A DNA stretch of 64,000 nt from Pedobacter caeni (GCF_900129215.1 NZ_FQUQ01000003.1:638101-702100), one strand, 5' to 3'; shown: positions 44,584 through 53,758, counted from the stretch's first letter. Notes: a model not told the origin generated them from the sequence alone. Made by a program: numbers and translations.

Positions 44584-44654
44584 GTCTTAAAATTCAGATA
44601 AAGACTAGCATTTCACTAGATATTGTCTTACTTTTGCGGCGAATATAGATTCGG

Positions 44655-45236
44655 ATGCCAGGAAAGATCATTAGAAAACATTACCGCAGAGCAAGGTATG
44701 TATTATACCGGGAGACATTAATTGATGCAAAGGAGCATATTTTAACCTTTATCGGTTCATTTGTTGGCATTGGTTTGATTGGCTTGCTGAACAGTCAGTA
44801 TCTCGTTGCCAACGATAACCTTTTCCTGATCGGTTCTTTTGGCGCTTCTTCGGTATTGATCTATGGGATCATCAACAGCCCTTTGGCGCAACCAAGAAAC
44901 CTGATCGGGGGCCATGTGATCTCTGCCATTATTGGGGTGACCATTCTGAAACTTTTTCCAAATGAGCTTTGGTTTGCCGGAGCTTTAGCGGTTTCTCTTT
45001 CCATTGTGGCAATGCAGATCACGAAGACACTTCATCCGCCTGGCGGTGCCACAGCCTTAATCGCCGTCACGGGCGGAGTAAAGATTAAAGCGATGGGGTA
45101 CCTCTATGTGTTTTCTCCTGTATTTACCGGGGTATTGATCTTATTTATGGTCGCATTGGTTTTTAATAACCTGCGTCATAGAAAATATCCTGCAAAACCG
45201 ATCTTTAAAAGAAGAAGAATTCATAAACCTTTATAA
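44655..45236 (+). CDS. HPP-family integral membrane protein
   Basis: 193 aa, four to five membrane helices. Signature motifs are SFGASSVLIYG, PRNLIGGHVISAIIGV and TLHPPGGATALIAV, from which the HPP family takes its name. Some HPP members transport nitrite; no substrate can be assigned here. No CBS domain follows. It overlaps the convergent ThuA-like gene by 6 bp. Confidence 0.92.
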   Translation: MPGKIIRKHYRRARYVLYRETLIDAKEHILTFIGSFVGIGLIGLLNSQYLVANDNLFLIGSFGASSVLIYGIINSPLAQPRNLIGGHVISAIIGVTILKLFPNELWFAGALAVSLSIVAMQITKTLHPPGGATALIAVTGGVKIKAMGYLYVFSPVFTGVLILFMVALVFNNLRHRKYPAKPIFKRRRIHKPL

Positions 45237-45968
45237 TTCCATTTTTTTTATTCCCATGGCATATTGAATCCCGCCAAGGAGGTGTTGTAAGAAGAGCGGA
45301 TCCGTATAAGATTCATTGGTATGGCCCAATCCGGTGTAAAATGACCTTCCGCCATCAAAATCATGATACCATGCCATAGGATGATTGTTTCCATTGCTGC
45401 CTCCCTGATAGCTGCTCTCGTCGATGCTGATCAGTACTTTCAAATCAGTGGAAATGTCTTTGAAATTATACCATTCGTCTTTCCTTTTCCAGATTTCTGG
45501 TAAATGTCTGGTCGAAATAGTTTTTCTGTTGAGCACTTTGAGTTCTGCAATTTGCTGTGCAGGATGTTTTACGAAATAAGCCCCTACAAGTTTTCCAAAC
45601 CAGGGCCAGTCGAATTCTGTATCTGTGGCTGCATGAACTCCTGCAAAACCACCTCCTGATCTGATGTATTGCTCAAATGCTTTTTCCTGTTGTTCATTAA
45701 AAATATCTCCGGTAGTGTTGAGGAATACCACTGCGGCGTACTGTTTAAGATTTTCTGTATTGATTTTATTGGCATCAGTAGTCGTATCTGCAATAAACTT
45801 ATTTTCCATAGCCAGGCGTTGAATGGCTAAAATTCCATCCGGAATAGAGGTATGGTGAAATCCTGAGGTTTTAGAAAATACCAGGATCTTCTTCTTTTTT
45901 GCAAAGCTGCTGTTGAAAGCAAATAGCAAGAGTATCGTTATGGCGACAAATTGGAATGATTTAAGCAT
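45231..45968 (-). CDS. ThuA-like domain protein, secreted
   Basis: 245 aa. Signal peptide (ILLLFAFNSSFA) then a ThuA glutamine-amidotransferase-like fold: ILVFSKTSGFHHTSIPDGI, AVVFLNTTGDIFNEQQEKAFEQYIRSGGGFAGVHAATDTEFDW and PMAWYHDFDGGRSFYTGLGHTNESY. The family is linked to sugar metabolism in Bacteroidota; its reaction is not established. Confidence 0.9.
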   Translation of the reverse strand: MLKSFQFVAITILLLFAFNSSFAKKKKILVFSKTSGFHHTSIPDGILAIQRLAMENKFIADTTTDANKINTENLKQYAAVVFLNTTGDIFNEQQEKAFEQYIRSGGGFAGVHAATDTEFDWPWFGKLVGAYFVKHPAQQIAELKVLNRKTISTRHLPEIWKRKDEWYNFKDISTDLKVLISIDESSYQGGSNGNNHPMAWYHDFDGGRSFYTGLGHTNESYTDPLFLQHLLGGIQYAMGIKKMEL

Positions 45969-45998
45969 GTTGAAGGGTTTAAATTATAAATATATCAT

Positions 45999-46352
45999 TT
46001 ATCCTTTATATTCTGCAACGATCAAATAGTCACCCTTCTTTAAAAGAAGATAGCCGTATTCGTAACAGTAATGGTAAACACTTCCCTCTTTGTTTTTATA
46101 GATATGCGTAAAATAGTCGAAGCTGAAGCCCTTTAATAACAGATCTTGCTTACTGATGATGGTTTTTTTTTCAGGATTTAAGCTTTTTAAGATCCTCCTG
46201 TTCTTTTTGAGAATTTTACTAATGGTCTTTACTGACTCCTGGTCCTTGCCTTTGCAGCCGTTATTATAATTGTTACGGCAGTGCTGGTTGCAGAACTTTT
46301 GATCGGATCGACCCTTTAAAGGCAGCTCACAGTCTAAACAAAATCTTTCCAT
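45999..46352 (-). CDS. zinc-ribbon protein of unknown function, 117 aa
   Basis: ATG at 46352. The N-terminal zinc-binding module FCLDCELPLKGRSDQKFCNQHCRNNYNN (CxxC ... CxxxC) resembles predicted nucleic-acid-binding zinc ribbons (DUF2116-like). A basic stretch (KKNRRILKSLNPEKK) follows, and a C-terminal beta-rich part. It is divergent from ssb, and a 32-bp palindrome lies between them. Confidence 0.72.
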   Translation of the reverse strand: MERFCLDCELPLKGRSDQKFCNQHCRNNYNNGCKGKDQESVKTISKILKKNRRILKSLNPEKKTIISKQDLLLKGFSFDYFTHIYKNKEGSVYHYCYEYGYLLLKKGDYLIVAEYKG

Positions 46353-46401
46353 TTGTTCCAAATTACAGGTAAAACAAGTTTAAGTTAATTAAATTTCTTA
46401 A

Positions 46402-46433
46402 TTAACCGTTTATAAGCGCTTATAAACGGTTAA
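46402..46433. repeat. 32-bp perfect palindrome between the zinc-ribbon gene and ssb
   Basis: Each half reads TTAACCGTTTATAAGC and its exact complement, with no loop. No T run follows, so it is more like an operator or cruciform site than a terminator. It lies 50 bp from the zinc-ribbon start and 98 bp from ssb. Confidence 0.85.
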
Positions 46434-46530
46434 AAGAAGGTTTGATGTTTTTAAAATACAGAGGTTTGTCTTGTCAGTAATCGGAGTGGTTGCTGTTCGT
46501 TAAACAATTTATTACTTAAAAAATTTAAAG

Positions 46531-46872
46531 ATGAAAAATTTCAGAAACACGGTGTATTTAACAGGTCTTGTAGGAACAGATCCGATCGTAGTGAACTTCT
46601 CTGATGAGAAAAAAGTAGCAAGGGTAAGCCTTGCGATTAATGAGTTTTATAAAAATAGTGCGGGGGAGGCAGTATGCCAGACCCAATGGTTTAACCTGGT
46701 GTTCTGGAATAAAAGAGCTGAGCTCGCAGAGCAACTGATTAAAAAGGGGGTAGGGATTAGTATTGAAGGGAGTTTAAATGCACAAAGCTATACCGATAAA
46801 AAAGGAGAGCAGCGTTTTACTACAGAGATCTTTGTGAGTCATTTGGAACTGCTGGAAAAAACAGAGGGTTAA
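46531..46872 (+). CDS. ssb: single-stranded DNA-binding protein
   Basis: 113 aa. OB fold with NTVYLTGLVGTDPIVVNF, WFNLVFWNKRAELAEQLIKKGVGISIEGSLNAQSYTDKKGEQRF. It lacks the long glycine-rich linker and the acidic DDDIPF-type tail of the main SSB, so it is a short, probably second SSB used in recombination or DNA uptake rather than bulk replication. Confidence 0.9.
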   Translation: MKNFRNTVYLTGLVGTDPIVVNFSDEKKVARVSLAINEFYKNSAGEAVCQTQWFNLVFWNKRAELAEQLIKKGVGISIEGSLNAQSYTDKKGEQRFTTEIFVSHLELLEKTEG

Positions 46873-46910
46873 ACAGATTTGGTACTGATGGCTTCAGCTG
46901 GGAATAGCCA

Positions 46911-48989
46911 TCAGTACCTGTTTGATCTTTTTTTAAACTGTACAGTTAAACCTGCATAAAAGTTCCTGGTGGCTGCGGCATTGTAAAAGCGGTCATTTGC
47001 GGCATTAAGGTCGTTTCCAAGGCTGTATTTCTCATTTAGTAAGTTGTCTGCGCCTATGAAGAGGGAGATGGGGAATGAGGTCTGGCTGGTAGGATTCCAT
47101 TTCCAGCCAAGCTTTGCCTGGATGAGGTGGTATTTTTTTGCATGAGCAGTATTCGCGTCGTTTAAGGGGAGAGAAGAAGTATAATTGTGCTGGGTAAATA
47201 AATACCAATTGCCAGCGAATTGCAGGTCAGCACTACTGATGAGCATGTTTTTGGGAACACCTGTTAAACTGTTACCGGAGTAATCTGTGGTTTTGTCGCT
47301 GTAATGGCTGAATTTAAAATGACTCAGCGTGTAAGCATTGCGCAATTCTAAGCCCCGGATAAATTTTGAAGCGTTAGTGGGAACGAGCCAAAAGGAGATG
47401 GAACTTTCCAGCCCAAATTGTTTTGTTCCTCCGGCATTGATGAAATATTCATTGTTTTCAGCGTTGAGCCGTCTGACAATCGCACTTTGGAGGCGGTAGT
47501 GGAAAGCAGTAAGATCGATTTGTATGTGTTCATCCTGATAACGGATACCGGTTTCATAATTCCATCCTGATTCTGGTTGCAGGTTGGTGTTTATTAAATT
47601 GTCCGATGCCCTTACCTCACTTATGGTGGGCGGGGAATATCCTTTGCTAACTGAACTGCGTAAGGACAGGCCTGGATTGATGACATAAGACAATGCCATT
47701 CTTGGCATAAATTGAGTGTCGAAGCGGTTGGTCTTTTTATCAGTCAATATGGGAAAACTACTTTTATACATATACTGATAGAAATTAGCACTTGCAGACA
47801 ATTCGAACAGCCATTTTTGATGCAGGTCAATTGTCAATTGGGCGAAAGCAACATTGGAACTTGCTTTTAGCTTGTCAGCGGCTTTGAGTGCTGTGGGCTG
47901 ACCCTGATTATTGCCGTAGTTATCAATATCGGAAGCAGTTTGCATGCTTTCCAGTCCGAGGTTGAATTTATAATGCAGTTGGCCGGTTTCTTTCTGATAT
48001 TCCAGGTAAGTACGTAAACCTAGAGTGAATTCCTTCCTTTTTTCATAATTGGTGATGAAAGGGTTTTTGAAGTCGGTATAAGAAGAGAAGAGAGAGGCCA
48101 CATGTTTGAGCCTGTTGTTGATTTGCCAGGTATGAGAGATGCCACCGAACAGGGTCTTACTGTAGATCCCGGCTTTTTGTTCTATTGCACTTTTAAGTGC
48201 TCCTGCTGCGGGCCTGGATCCTTTGGGTTGTTCATTGTATTGCGATTCAGTTAATCCGCCTGGCGTGTTGTAATGCAGGTCAGAATAGAAGAGCAATGCC
48301 TTCAGGCTTCTGTCTTTTGCGTAATCATATTTTTGCAGGGCCTGAACATATTTTCTATCCATGCCGCTATGGTCCCGATATCCATCGCTACGTTGGTAGG
48401 ACTGGGTGATATTGAGGCTGTATTTTTTGAATTGCTGTCCAAGGCTTAAATTTTGCCGGAAGGTACCATAAGCTCCTCCTTCCAGTTTTAGGTTGACCGC
48501 AGTGCTGTCGATGGTGTTTTCCTGTGCCTGAATCAAAACCACCCCTCCTGAATTTGCCCCATAAATACTTCCTTGCGGGCCTTTTAATACCTGGATCTGA
48601 TGGGTTCCTGCAAGTTCAAGGGCATTGAGGTAACTGTTTCCTCCAGCATCTGTTAAGGGGAAGTCATCAAAATAGATTTTCACATTCCGGACACCAAACG
48701 GAGAGCGGAGTAAACTTCCTCTGATGGATAAACGGTAACTTCCCGGAGAACGTTCTTCCATTCTGAGTCCGGAAAGGGTATTCACCACCGAGACAAAAGA
48801 TCCACCAGGTTGTTGCTCCAGTACGGAGGGGCTGATCAGGCCTACCGAGCCAGTTGCTCTTAATAAGGGTTGCGTAGAAAAATAGGGTCTGATCTGAACC
48901 TCGGATAAGCGCTTTGTCGTATCCTGCCGCTGCTGTGCAAAGGCGGAAAACGAAAGTAACAATAACGAGGTGCTTAAAAGTGTTTTCAT
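46911..48989 (-). CDS. TonB-dependent outer-membrane receptor
   Basis: 692 aa from the ATG at 48989, 6 nt downstream of a -7 box. Signal peptide (LLLLSFSAFAQ). Plug domain with SVVNTLSGLRMEERSPGSYRLSIRGS, VKIYFDDFPLTDAGG and QVLKGPQGSIYGANSGGVVLI. A 22-strand barrel follows, including a YSPPTISEVR segment. There is no carboxypeptidase-D domain, so it is of the siderophore/cofactor type rather than SusC. Substrate unknown; the ligand may be a metal chelate. Confidence 0.92.
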   Translation of the reverse strand: MKTLLSTSLLLLSFSAFAQQRQDTTKRLSEVQIRPYFSTQPLLRATGSVGLISPSVLEQQPGGSFVSVVNTLSGLRMEERSPGSYRLSIRGSLLRSPFGVRNVKIYFDDFPLTDAGGNSYLNALELAGTHQIQVLKGPQGSIYGANSGGVVLIQAQENTIDSTAVNLKLEGGAYGTFRQNLSLGQQFKKYSLNITQSYQRSDGYRDHSGMDRKYVQALQKYDYAKDRSLKALLFYSDLHYNTPGGLTESQYNEQPKGSRPAAGALKSAIEQKAGIYSKTLFGGISHTWQINNRLKHVASLFSSYTDFKNPFITNYEKRKEFTLGLRTYLEYQKETGQLHYKFNLGLESMQTASDIDNYGNNQGQPTALKAADKLKASSNVAFAQLTIDLHQKWLFELSASANFYQYMYKSSFPILTDKKTNRFDTQFMPRMALSYVINPGLSLRSSVSKGYSPPTISEVRASDNLINTNLQPESGWNYETGIRYQDEHIQIDLTAFHYRLQSAIVRRLNAENNEYFINAGGTKQFGLESSISFWLVPTNASKFIRGLELRNAYTLSHFKFSHYSDKTTDYSGNSLTGVPKNMLISSADLQFAGNWYLFTQHNYTSSLPLNDANTAHAKKYHLIQAKLGWKWNPTSQTSFPISLFIGADNLLNEKYSLGNDLNAANDRFYNAAATRNFYAGLTVQFKKRSNRY

Positions 48990-48995
48990 CTTTAG

Positions 48996-49003
48996 CAAAG
49001 CTA
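48996..49003 (-). promoter_or_regulatory. -7 promoter box of the TonB-dependent receptor
   Basis: The minus strand reads TAGCTTTG (TAnnTTTG) 6 nt before the ATG at 48989, giving a nearly leaderless transcript. Confidence 0.5.
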
Positions 49004-49009
49004 AAATTT

Positions 49010-49141
49010 ATGTCCAAAGAAATGTGGCTTTGGCTGGCTATTTTGTCTTTAATTTTAGCAATATTTGAACTGATTGCAAACTGCTTCTGGGTGGCTATGG
49101 AGTACCCCATAGCCACCCAGAAGCGTGTTGAAGACGGGTAA
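49010..49141 (+). CDS. possible small membrane protein, 43 aa
   Basis: An ATG opens a frame with one hydrophobic helix (LWLAILSLILAIFELIANCFWVAM) and a short polar tail. The tail is encoded by the 18-bp hairpin at 49083-49124, so the frame may be chance. Divergent from the TonB receptor. Low confidence. Confidence 0.25.
   Translation: MSKEMWLWLAILSLILAIFELIANCFWVAMEYPIATQKRVEDG
49083..49124. repeat. 18-bp perfect inverted repeat with 6-nt loop
   Basis: 49083-49100 and 49107-49124 are exact complements (GC-rich, GCTTCTGGGTGGCTATGG arms). There is no T run on either side. It sits at the edge of the decayed IS66 zone. Confidence 0.85.
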
Positions 49142-49270
49142 GTGATTAGAGGACAGTTGGTTTGAAATGATCAGCTTGTGTTTATCCTTCCTGTATTAGC
49201 AATTTCTTTTACAGAGGAAAACCTGATTTTATCCACATGCTCGTATCCGTCCCACGAACTACATATATGA

Positions 49271-50173
49271 TTAACGGATTATATTCTTAAAGTTTTGCGG
49301 GTATAAGTCCTTTATGTTTTTGTGATTTATACACATGATGTTTTCTAGGGTATATTTAAGCCACTGAAATGGGTTCACTTCATGCTTTTTGCAGATTGCA
49401 AAGAAAGAGTATACCATAGTTGCTCTTTGCGCTGCCTCGTGGCTTCCCACAGACAGGTGATTTTTTCTGCCCAGACATGCAGGGTGGATTGCATTTTCCA
49501 CGAAGTTATTATCAATTTGCAGTGTACCATTATGCAGATAAGGCATCAGCCATGGCCTTGCCGATCTGGATCTTCGGCAAAAGGTATTTTATTTTCTGGA
49601 AGAACCATTTTCCCATCTCATCGATTATTGGGAGAGATTCTTTAAGGCAAAGTTCCTTGATTGATACAACATCCAACTGACGTTCCCTAGCTACTCTCCC
49701 TACGGGTACGATTTTTGAATCAGTGTCAGCGCTTTCTCTGCTCTAGGCCTGTCATTGTCTAATGATTTCTCGAATTCCCTGCGTGCATGCGCCGAGCAGG
49801 CAAGATGGGTTATATCTTTACTGTGGCCATATTTTTCAAAGACTACATAGCCATCGGTCTGAAGATAGCCCTTGAAGGTTCCAGGAATAGACAACGGTGC
49901 AAGCTGGCCAGGGGTGGGACTATAATCAAACAGTACAGTTTCCTCCAACGCTTCTTTGGTCCAGCCATCAATAGTTGAGGAAGCGATTTGAATATTCTCC
50001 CGGGCAAAGCGTTGTTTTTGACGATATAGTGGAAGGTAGTCAACGTACTTATCTACAAGTATGGATGCTAACAGACCATGCTCCAGACAATATTGCTTTT
50101 TGGATTTGTCACTTAAGCACCAGTCCTCGATCATTGCAGACATTGCACCACGTTTGATTTCTAAATTATTCAT
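49271..50173 (-). pseudogene. decayed IS66-family transposase
   Basis: The 3' part (49271-49546) encodes YLHNGTLQIDNNFVENAIHP ... LGRKNHLSVGSHEAAQRA, the conserved C-terminus of IS66 TnpC. The 5' part (49700-50173) encodes LVDKYVDYLPLYRQKQRFARENIQIASSTIDGW and LQTDGYVVFEKYG, the central region, preceded by a WCLSDKSKKQYCLEHG stretch like an IS66 accessory ORF. Between them a third frame (about 49550-49695) still reads RERQLDVVSIKELCL, so one or more frameshifts split the gene. The N-terminal zinc-binding part is missing. No terminal inverted repeats were found. Confidence 0.85.
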
Positions 50174-50521
50174 GCACGCAAAACTAAATCTCGATGGTCG
50201 GCTTCACAATATGTACTGAATAGGGTGGATACATTAAACGCAAGTTTTTCTATTAACTGGATCTGCCGAAATCGAACAAAAAGTCCAAAATTAGTTGGAT
50301 CTCTTATATCAGCGATTTGTAGGGTTGTTAATATTGCTTATGAATTGCAACGACCATTGACAGGGGATCCTAAAAAAGAGTAGTTTGACAATGTTTCTGT
50401 AAATATTTTACAACCTTATATGGTTGTGGGGGTGATAACTATTTGGCGCTTAGATTTTTTGCGTAATTACGAAGACAAAGTATATTATTTCTATAATTAA
50501 GATATCGTTAACTTAGGTGGG
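50174..50521. other. 348-bp region holding a gene remnant
   Basis: No intact gene. The + strand carries a fragment like the C-terminus of Gfo/Idh/MocA oxidoreductases (see the pseudogene entry). The last 60 bases are AT-rich and lie beyond the M60 peptidase stop. Confidence 0.5.
50281..50460 (+). pseudogene. fragment of a Gfo/Idh/MocA-family oxidoreductase C-terminus
   Basis: One frame reads VVNIAYELQRPLTGDPKKE, a TAG stop, then FDNVSVNILQPYMVV. This aligns by eye with the family's C-terminal NIAxxLxRxLxWDPxKExF ... AxxLLxxPYR pattern. The internal stop and short length show decay. It is beside the IS66 remnant. The match is short, so confidence is modest. Confidence 0.42.
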
Positions 50522-52810
50522 TTACTGATGTTTTATTATTTCTTTGGGAATCCAGGTCTTGTATTTTTTGACCTCATGTTTTGCAGTTTTGGAAACGGGT
50601 ATTTGCCAAATCTCGAAAAAATCGGTTAAGTTGGAATTGGTTGCTTCGCATATGCTGGTAAACCATAGGTCTATCTTGTCTTGATTTGATTTCGGATAGG
50701 CTACTTTTGGCAGCGCCCTGTATTTTCTATAGACTTTTTTGATGGCCTCCCATCCAAAGAAATCAACGATTTGGATATACATTGATAAGCCGAGAAAAGG
50801 GTCGTTTTTCCAGTTTTTGAACGAAGGAGTACCGTTCAGATATTGCCTCATATTTTCTGAGAATTTTTGTTTGTCGGGATACTTTTCGTTGTTGAATAAC
50901 TTTTTATTTAACACCTGGTCATAAGTGAACAGTGTAAATAGATTTACGGTAATTTCCTCTAGGCCTGAGAAGTCTAAATCCTTAAACTGATGTCTGTGTC
51001 CAATCTCATGGAAATGTCCCCATGATCCTTCTTTTTCTAGCCTGTCGACATCGAGCATGAGTTGGAGGCTTTTATCATCCGGAATAACTATTTCCTCTCT
51101 TGTTGTAAACATATATCCAAAGGCAATTTCGGAGTCCACAATAATGCTTTCCGGGTGAATTCTTTTTGGGGATATAGCAGCGAGATCTGCATTTGCATTC
51201 ATCACCTTGTCCCAAAATTCCAGAATTTTTTCTGGGTCTTCCATGGTTCTGATGTGAGCAGATGGGACCGTAAAAATGACATTATCTGTAGCCAGCTCTG
51301 CCCATGGGGCCGGGTAGTTACGGATACTTGTTTTCCATTGTTCTTTTGTAGTTTTATGGAGGTCGAATCGCGGAGCTTTGACCGCCCCCGTCAGAGTGAA
51401 ACTAATTTCTTTTAGACTGCTGTTATCCGCTATACAAATCGATAGTAATCCGCCGTAAGGGGAATATACTTCAGTTTGTTTTTTGTTTAATTCAAAAGTT
51501 CTAGTAAGCTTATGACCATCTCTATTGATAGAGTCCAGTTCCGAGAGGTCATAACGGTGTACGCCAATTCTTGCCTTTAGCGATTGCGTAATATATGATT
51601 CGTCTAAGGTAATCAGAACGCGTTCACCGGCTGGTATGTAGAAGCCAGTACGATGTGGACGAAAGTAAACTGGATAAGGTTCAGGAAGTCCTTGGGAACC
51701 GACTCTGACAGGAATGGTGATGAGCTCATTTTTTGTTCGTAATACTCTGTCTGCTGGTATTGTACCTGGAAAATTTTTATAGTTTTCGGCTTTGGCAGTT
51801 GGGTTATTTAAATAAATCTTCTCCGCTAGTAACCCCTTAAACCTGTACCCCCATTTTTGTTCATTATTACTAATCCTTAGAGGTTTTTCTTTAGAGGGAA
51901 GTAGTACGCTATCAGCATACTTAAAGTGTTTTTTTACCAATCCAAGGATATGAGAGTTACTTTCATTATTCTCAAACATCAGATCGATGGTTGGTTGGAT
52001 GACATAAGGGGTTAAATAATAGTCAACCCTATCCGGATCATTACTGATCAGCCAGGGTAGTAATGTTAGCGGATGTAAATATGGAGGAATTGTATCTGCT
52101 GTTAGGTTTTTTTCGGTCAGTCGCCCGTTGAACAAGGGATTTATTTTATTAGATAATCCCGATTTGAGAAATAGTGTATTTATGTTTAATTGCTTGACCT
52201 CGGATTCTTTTCCACCCCATTTCAGTTTTCCATAAGGAGAGCCAAATACAAGATTTCCACCATTTCTGATATAATCTTCTATGTTTTTTAGTATTTCAGG
52301 ATTTTTGATATCCCGGGTCAGGAAAATGACAGAGGTGTTTTTTAAGATCTTGTGCTTATCAATGCGGTAGTAATTGCATTTGTTTTTTATGAGAGAAATG
52401 AAGTCCTCCATATCGTCATCGAATACACCTATCAGTGGTTCTGCGCGCTTTTTTAGTGGTCTGGCCCAAGAAAGGATACTGTCAATACCTTTGGTCACGT
52501 TTTGATCATTAAGCATCGGTTTTCTAAAGTATGCAGAGGATCCAATTAATAATATTTTTCCTTTACCTAAATGGGAGGAAGCGATGGCGGTAAGCTTCAT
52601 CTTTGTATTGGCACTTGGTCTGAAGGTACTTAATATTTTAGGCTGTTCATTGATGATATATACTGCTGAAAACATAAATGAACTATCTGGCTTAGGGAGA
52701 TCTCCCAGCGTTTTAAGTGTCGCTGGATTTTCTTGTTGTTGCGCTTGAAGTGCATTCGAATACAAAAATAGAATACAAACAATGGTTTTTATGATCTTAA
52801 TATAAGCCAT
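50522..52810 (-). CDS. M60-type (enhancin-like, HEIGH) metallopeptidase in the lanthipeptide cluster
   Basis: 762 aa. The signal (MAYIKIIKTIVCILFLYSNALQA) has no lipobox Cys. The N-terminal part (about residues 75-215) looks like a GATase-like alpha/beta domain, as in TCAF/M60 proteins. The M60 domain (about 380-680) contains the zinc motif H601-E602-x-x-H605 (GHFHEIGHRH) and a downstream Glu pair at 618-619 (GLEEITVN), typical of M60. Family members cleave mucin-type glycoproteins. It lies 3 bp after the LanC-like gene and so belongs to the operon. A role in trimming an exported peptide is possible, but so is an unrelated secreted protease. Confidence 0.82.
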   Translation of the reverse strand: MAYIKIIKTIVCILFLYSNALQAQQQENPATLKTLGDLPKPDSSFMFSAVYIINEQPKILSTFRPSANTKMKLTAIASSHLGKGKILLIGSSAYFRKPMLNDQNVTKGIDSILSWARPLKKRAEPLIGVFDDDMEDFISLIKNKCNYYRIDKHKILKNTSVIFLTRDIKNPEILKNIEDYIRNGGNLVFGSPYGKLKWGGKESEVKQLNINTLFLKSGLSNKINPLFNGRLTEKNLTADTIPPYLHPLTLLPWLISNDPDRVDYYLTPYVIQPTIDLMFENNESNSHILGLVKKHFKYADSVLLPSKEKPLRISNNEQKWGYRFKGLLAEKIYLNNPTAKAENYKNFPGTIPADRVLRTKNELITIPVRVGSQGLPEPYPVYFRPHRTGFYIPAGERVLITLDESYITQSLKARIGVHRYDLSELDSINRDGHKLTRTFELNKKQTEVYSPYGGLLSICIADNSSLKEISFTLTGAVKAPRFDLHKTTKEQWKTSIRNYPAPWAELATDNVIFTVPSAHIRTMEDPEKILEFWDKVMNANADLAAISPKRIHPESIIVDSEIAFGYMFTTREEIVIPDDKSLQLMLDVDRLEKEGSWGHFHEIGHRHQFKDLDFSGLEEITVNLFTLFTYDQVLNKKLFNNEKYPDKQKFSENMRQYLNGTPSFKNWKNDPFLGLSMYIQIVDFFGWEAIKKVYRKYRALPKVAYPKSNQDKIDLWFTSICEATNSNLTDFFEIWQIPVSKTAKHEVKKYKTWIPKEIIKHQ

Positions 52811-52813
52811 GTT

Positions 52814-53758
52814 TTAAGATGAAGGAGCTAGGTTTCCTATTAGTTTTAATCTATAGTTTGTCAGAATGCAAATGAATAAGCTCCGGTTGCTTTTTGCGAT
52901 ATTATTGAGCATTTCCTCACTGAGTATGGGAATTCGATAAATTTGGTTTAAAAATATATTTTCATCTGATTCAAGAATTGTGTTTAATCCGATGAGAACA
53001 AATTTCGCCGCAAGATTAACACATATTTCTTCTATTCTCATTCTCCAGCTGCTATTTATAAATTGTTTGATTGTTAATGAAAGTAAAACTGCAAGCTCAT
53101 AGTATTGGGATAAAGAAATCTGACCTTTAATGGCAACTTCATCGCAATTCTCTTCGAAGAAAGATAATGTTTGCTCCATTGTTGGATAAAAGTTATTCAT
53201 CATAAGCCTTTCACTCATACAGGTACTTCTTAAATAGCTCATTTTAAGCATTATTCTAATCTTGTTCTCAAGGTTTTGAAAATGAGTTTCCCCTATTAGA
53301 ATTTCTTTGCAGAGCCTATTAACAAGTGTGTTTAAAAGCTTGAATATTGGCATTTTTCTGTAAAAAACTTCGTTTTGATTTCTACTTAGACTTCTAATTT
53401 GGTAATAATTTATTAATTCTAGAAATTTATCTACTTCTATTTGCTTGCAGTAAATTTTAGTTAATGTATGTCTGTAGATTATATCCTCAATATCCTCAAG
53501 TATCTGGTCACTGTTAATGTAGAGCAAATTGTTCTGGGCACAGAATTCAATTAGCCATCCAATGCCCATCAACCCATTGGCAAAAGAAATATCTTCAGTT
53601 GAGTCTATATGGTCGGTTAATTTATCCAATTGGGATTCACCTCTTTCTCTTGATTTTAGACAGCCATTGTTATGGCTAATTAAAAAATTTAGAAGTATAC
53701 TTCCTGCTAATCCGTCTGCTAATCCAAGTTTTACGTCTATGTGTTTGATTAATTTCAT
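52814..53758 (-). CDS. LanC-like protein without zinc ligands
   Basis: 314 aa. The first 75 residues resemble the N-terminus of Bacteroidota LanC proteins: KLGLADGLAGSILLNFL and ISFANGLMGIGWLIEF, matching the LLGGDSGLCILL and FSFHNGLSGFYWLIRYL parts of the complete LanC at 59.0 kb. None of the zinc ligands (HG, WC and CHG motifs) are present, and the C-terminal two-thirds are diverged and helical. It cannot be a canonical cyclase; it may be a partner, immunity or scaffold protein, or a degenerating copy. The stop/start overlap with the glycosyltransferase-like gene is 1 bp. Confidence 0.65.
   Translation of the reverse strand: MKLIKHIDVKLGLADGLAGSILLNFLISHNNGCLKSRERGESQLDKLTDHIDSTEDISFANGLMGIGWLIEFCAQNNLLYINSDQILEDIEDIIYRHTLTKIYCKQIEVDKFLELINYYQIRSLSRNQNEVFYRKMPIFKLLNTLVNRLCKEILIGETHFQNLENKIRIMLKMSYLRSTCMSERLMMNNFYPTMEQTLSFFEENCDEVAIKGQISLSQYYELAVLLSLTIKQFINSSWRMRIEEICVNLAAKFVLIGLNTILESDENIFLNQIYRIPILSEEMLNNIAKSNRSLFICILTNYRLKLIGNLAPSS

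Noticed and set aside
48667..49116. 149-codon frame overlapping the start of the TonB receptor
   Set aside because: It lies mostly in another frame of the receptor's signal and plug coding sequence.
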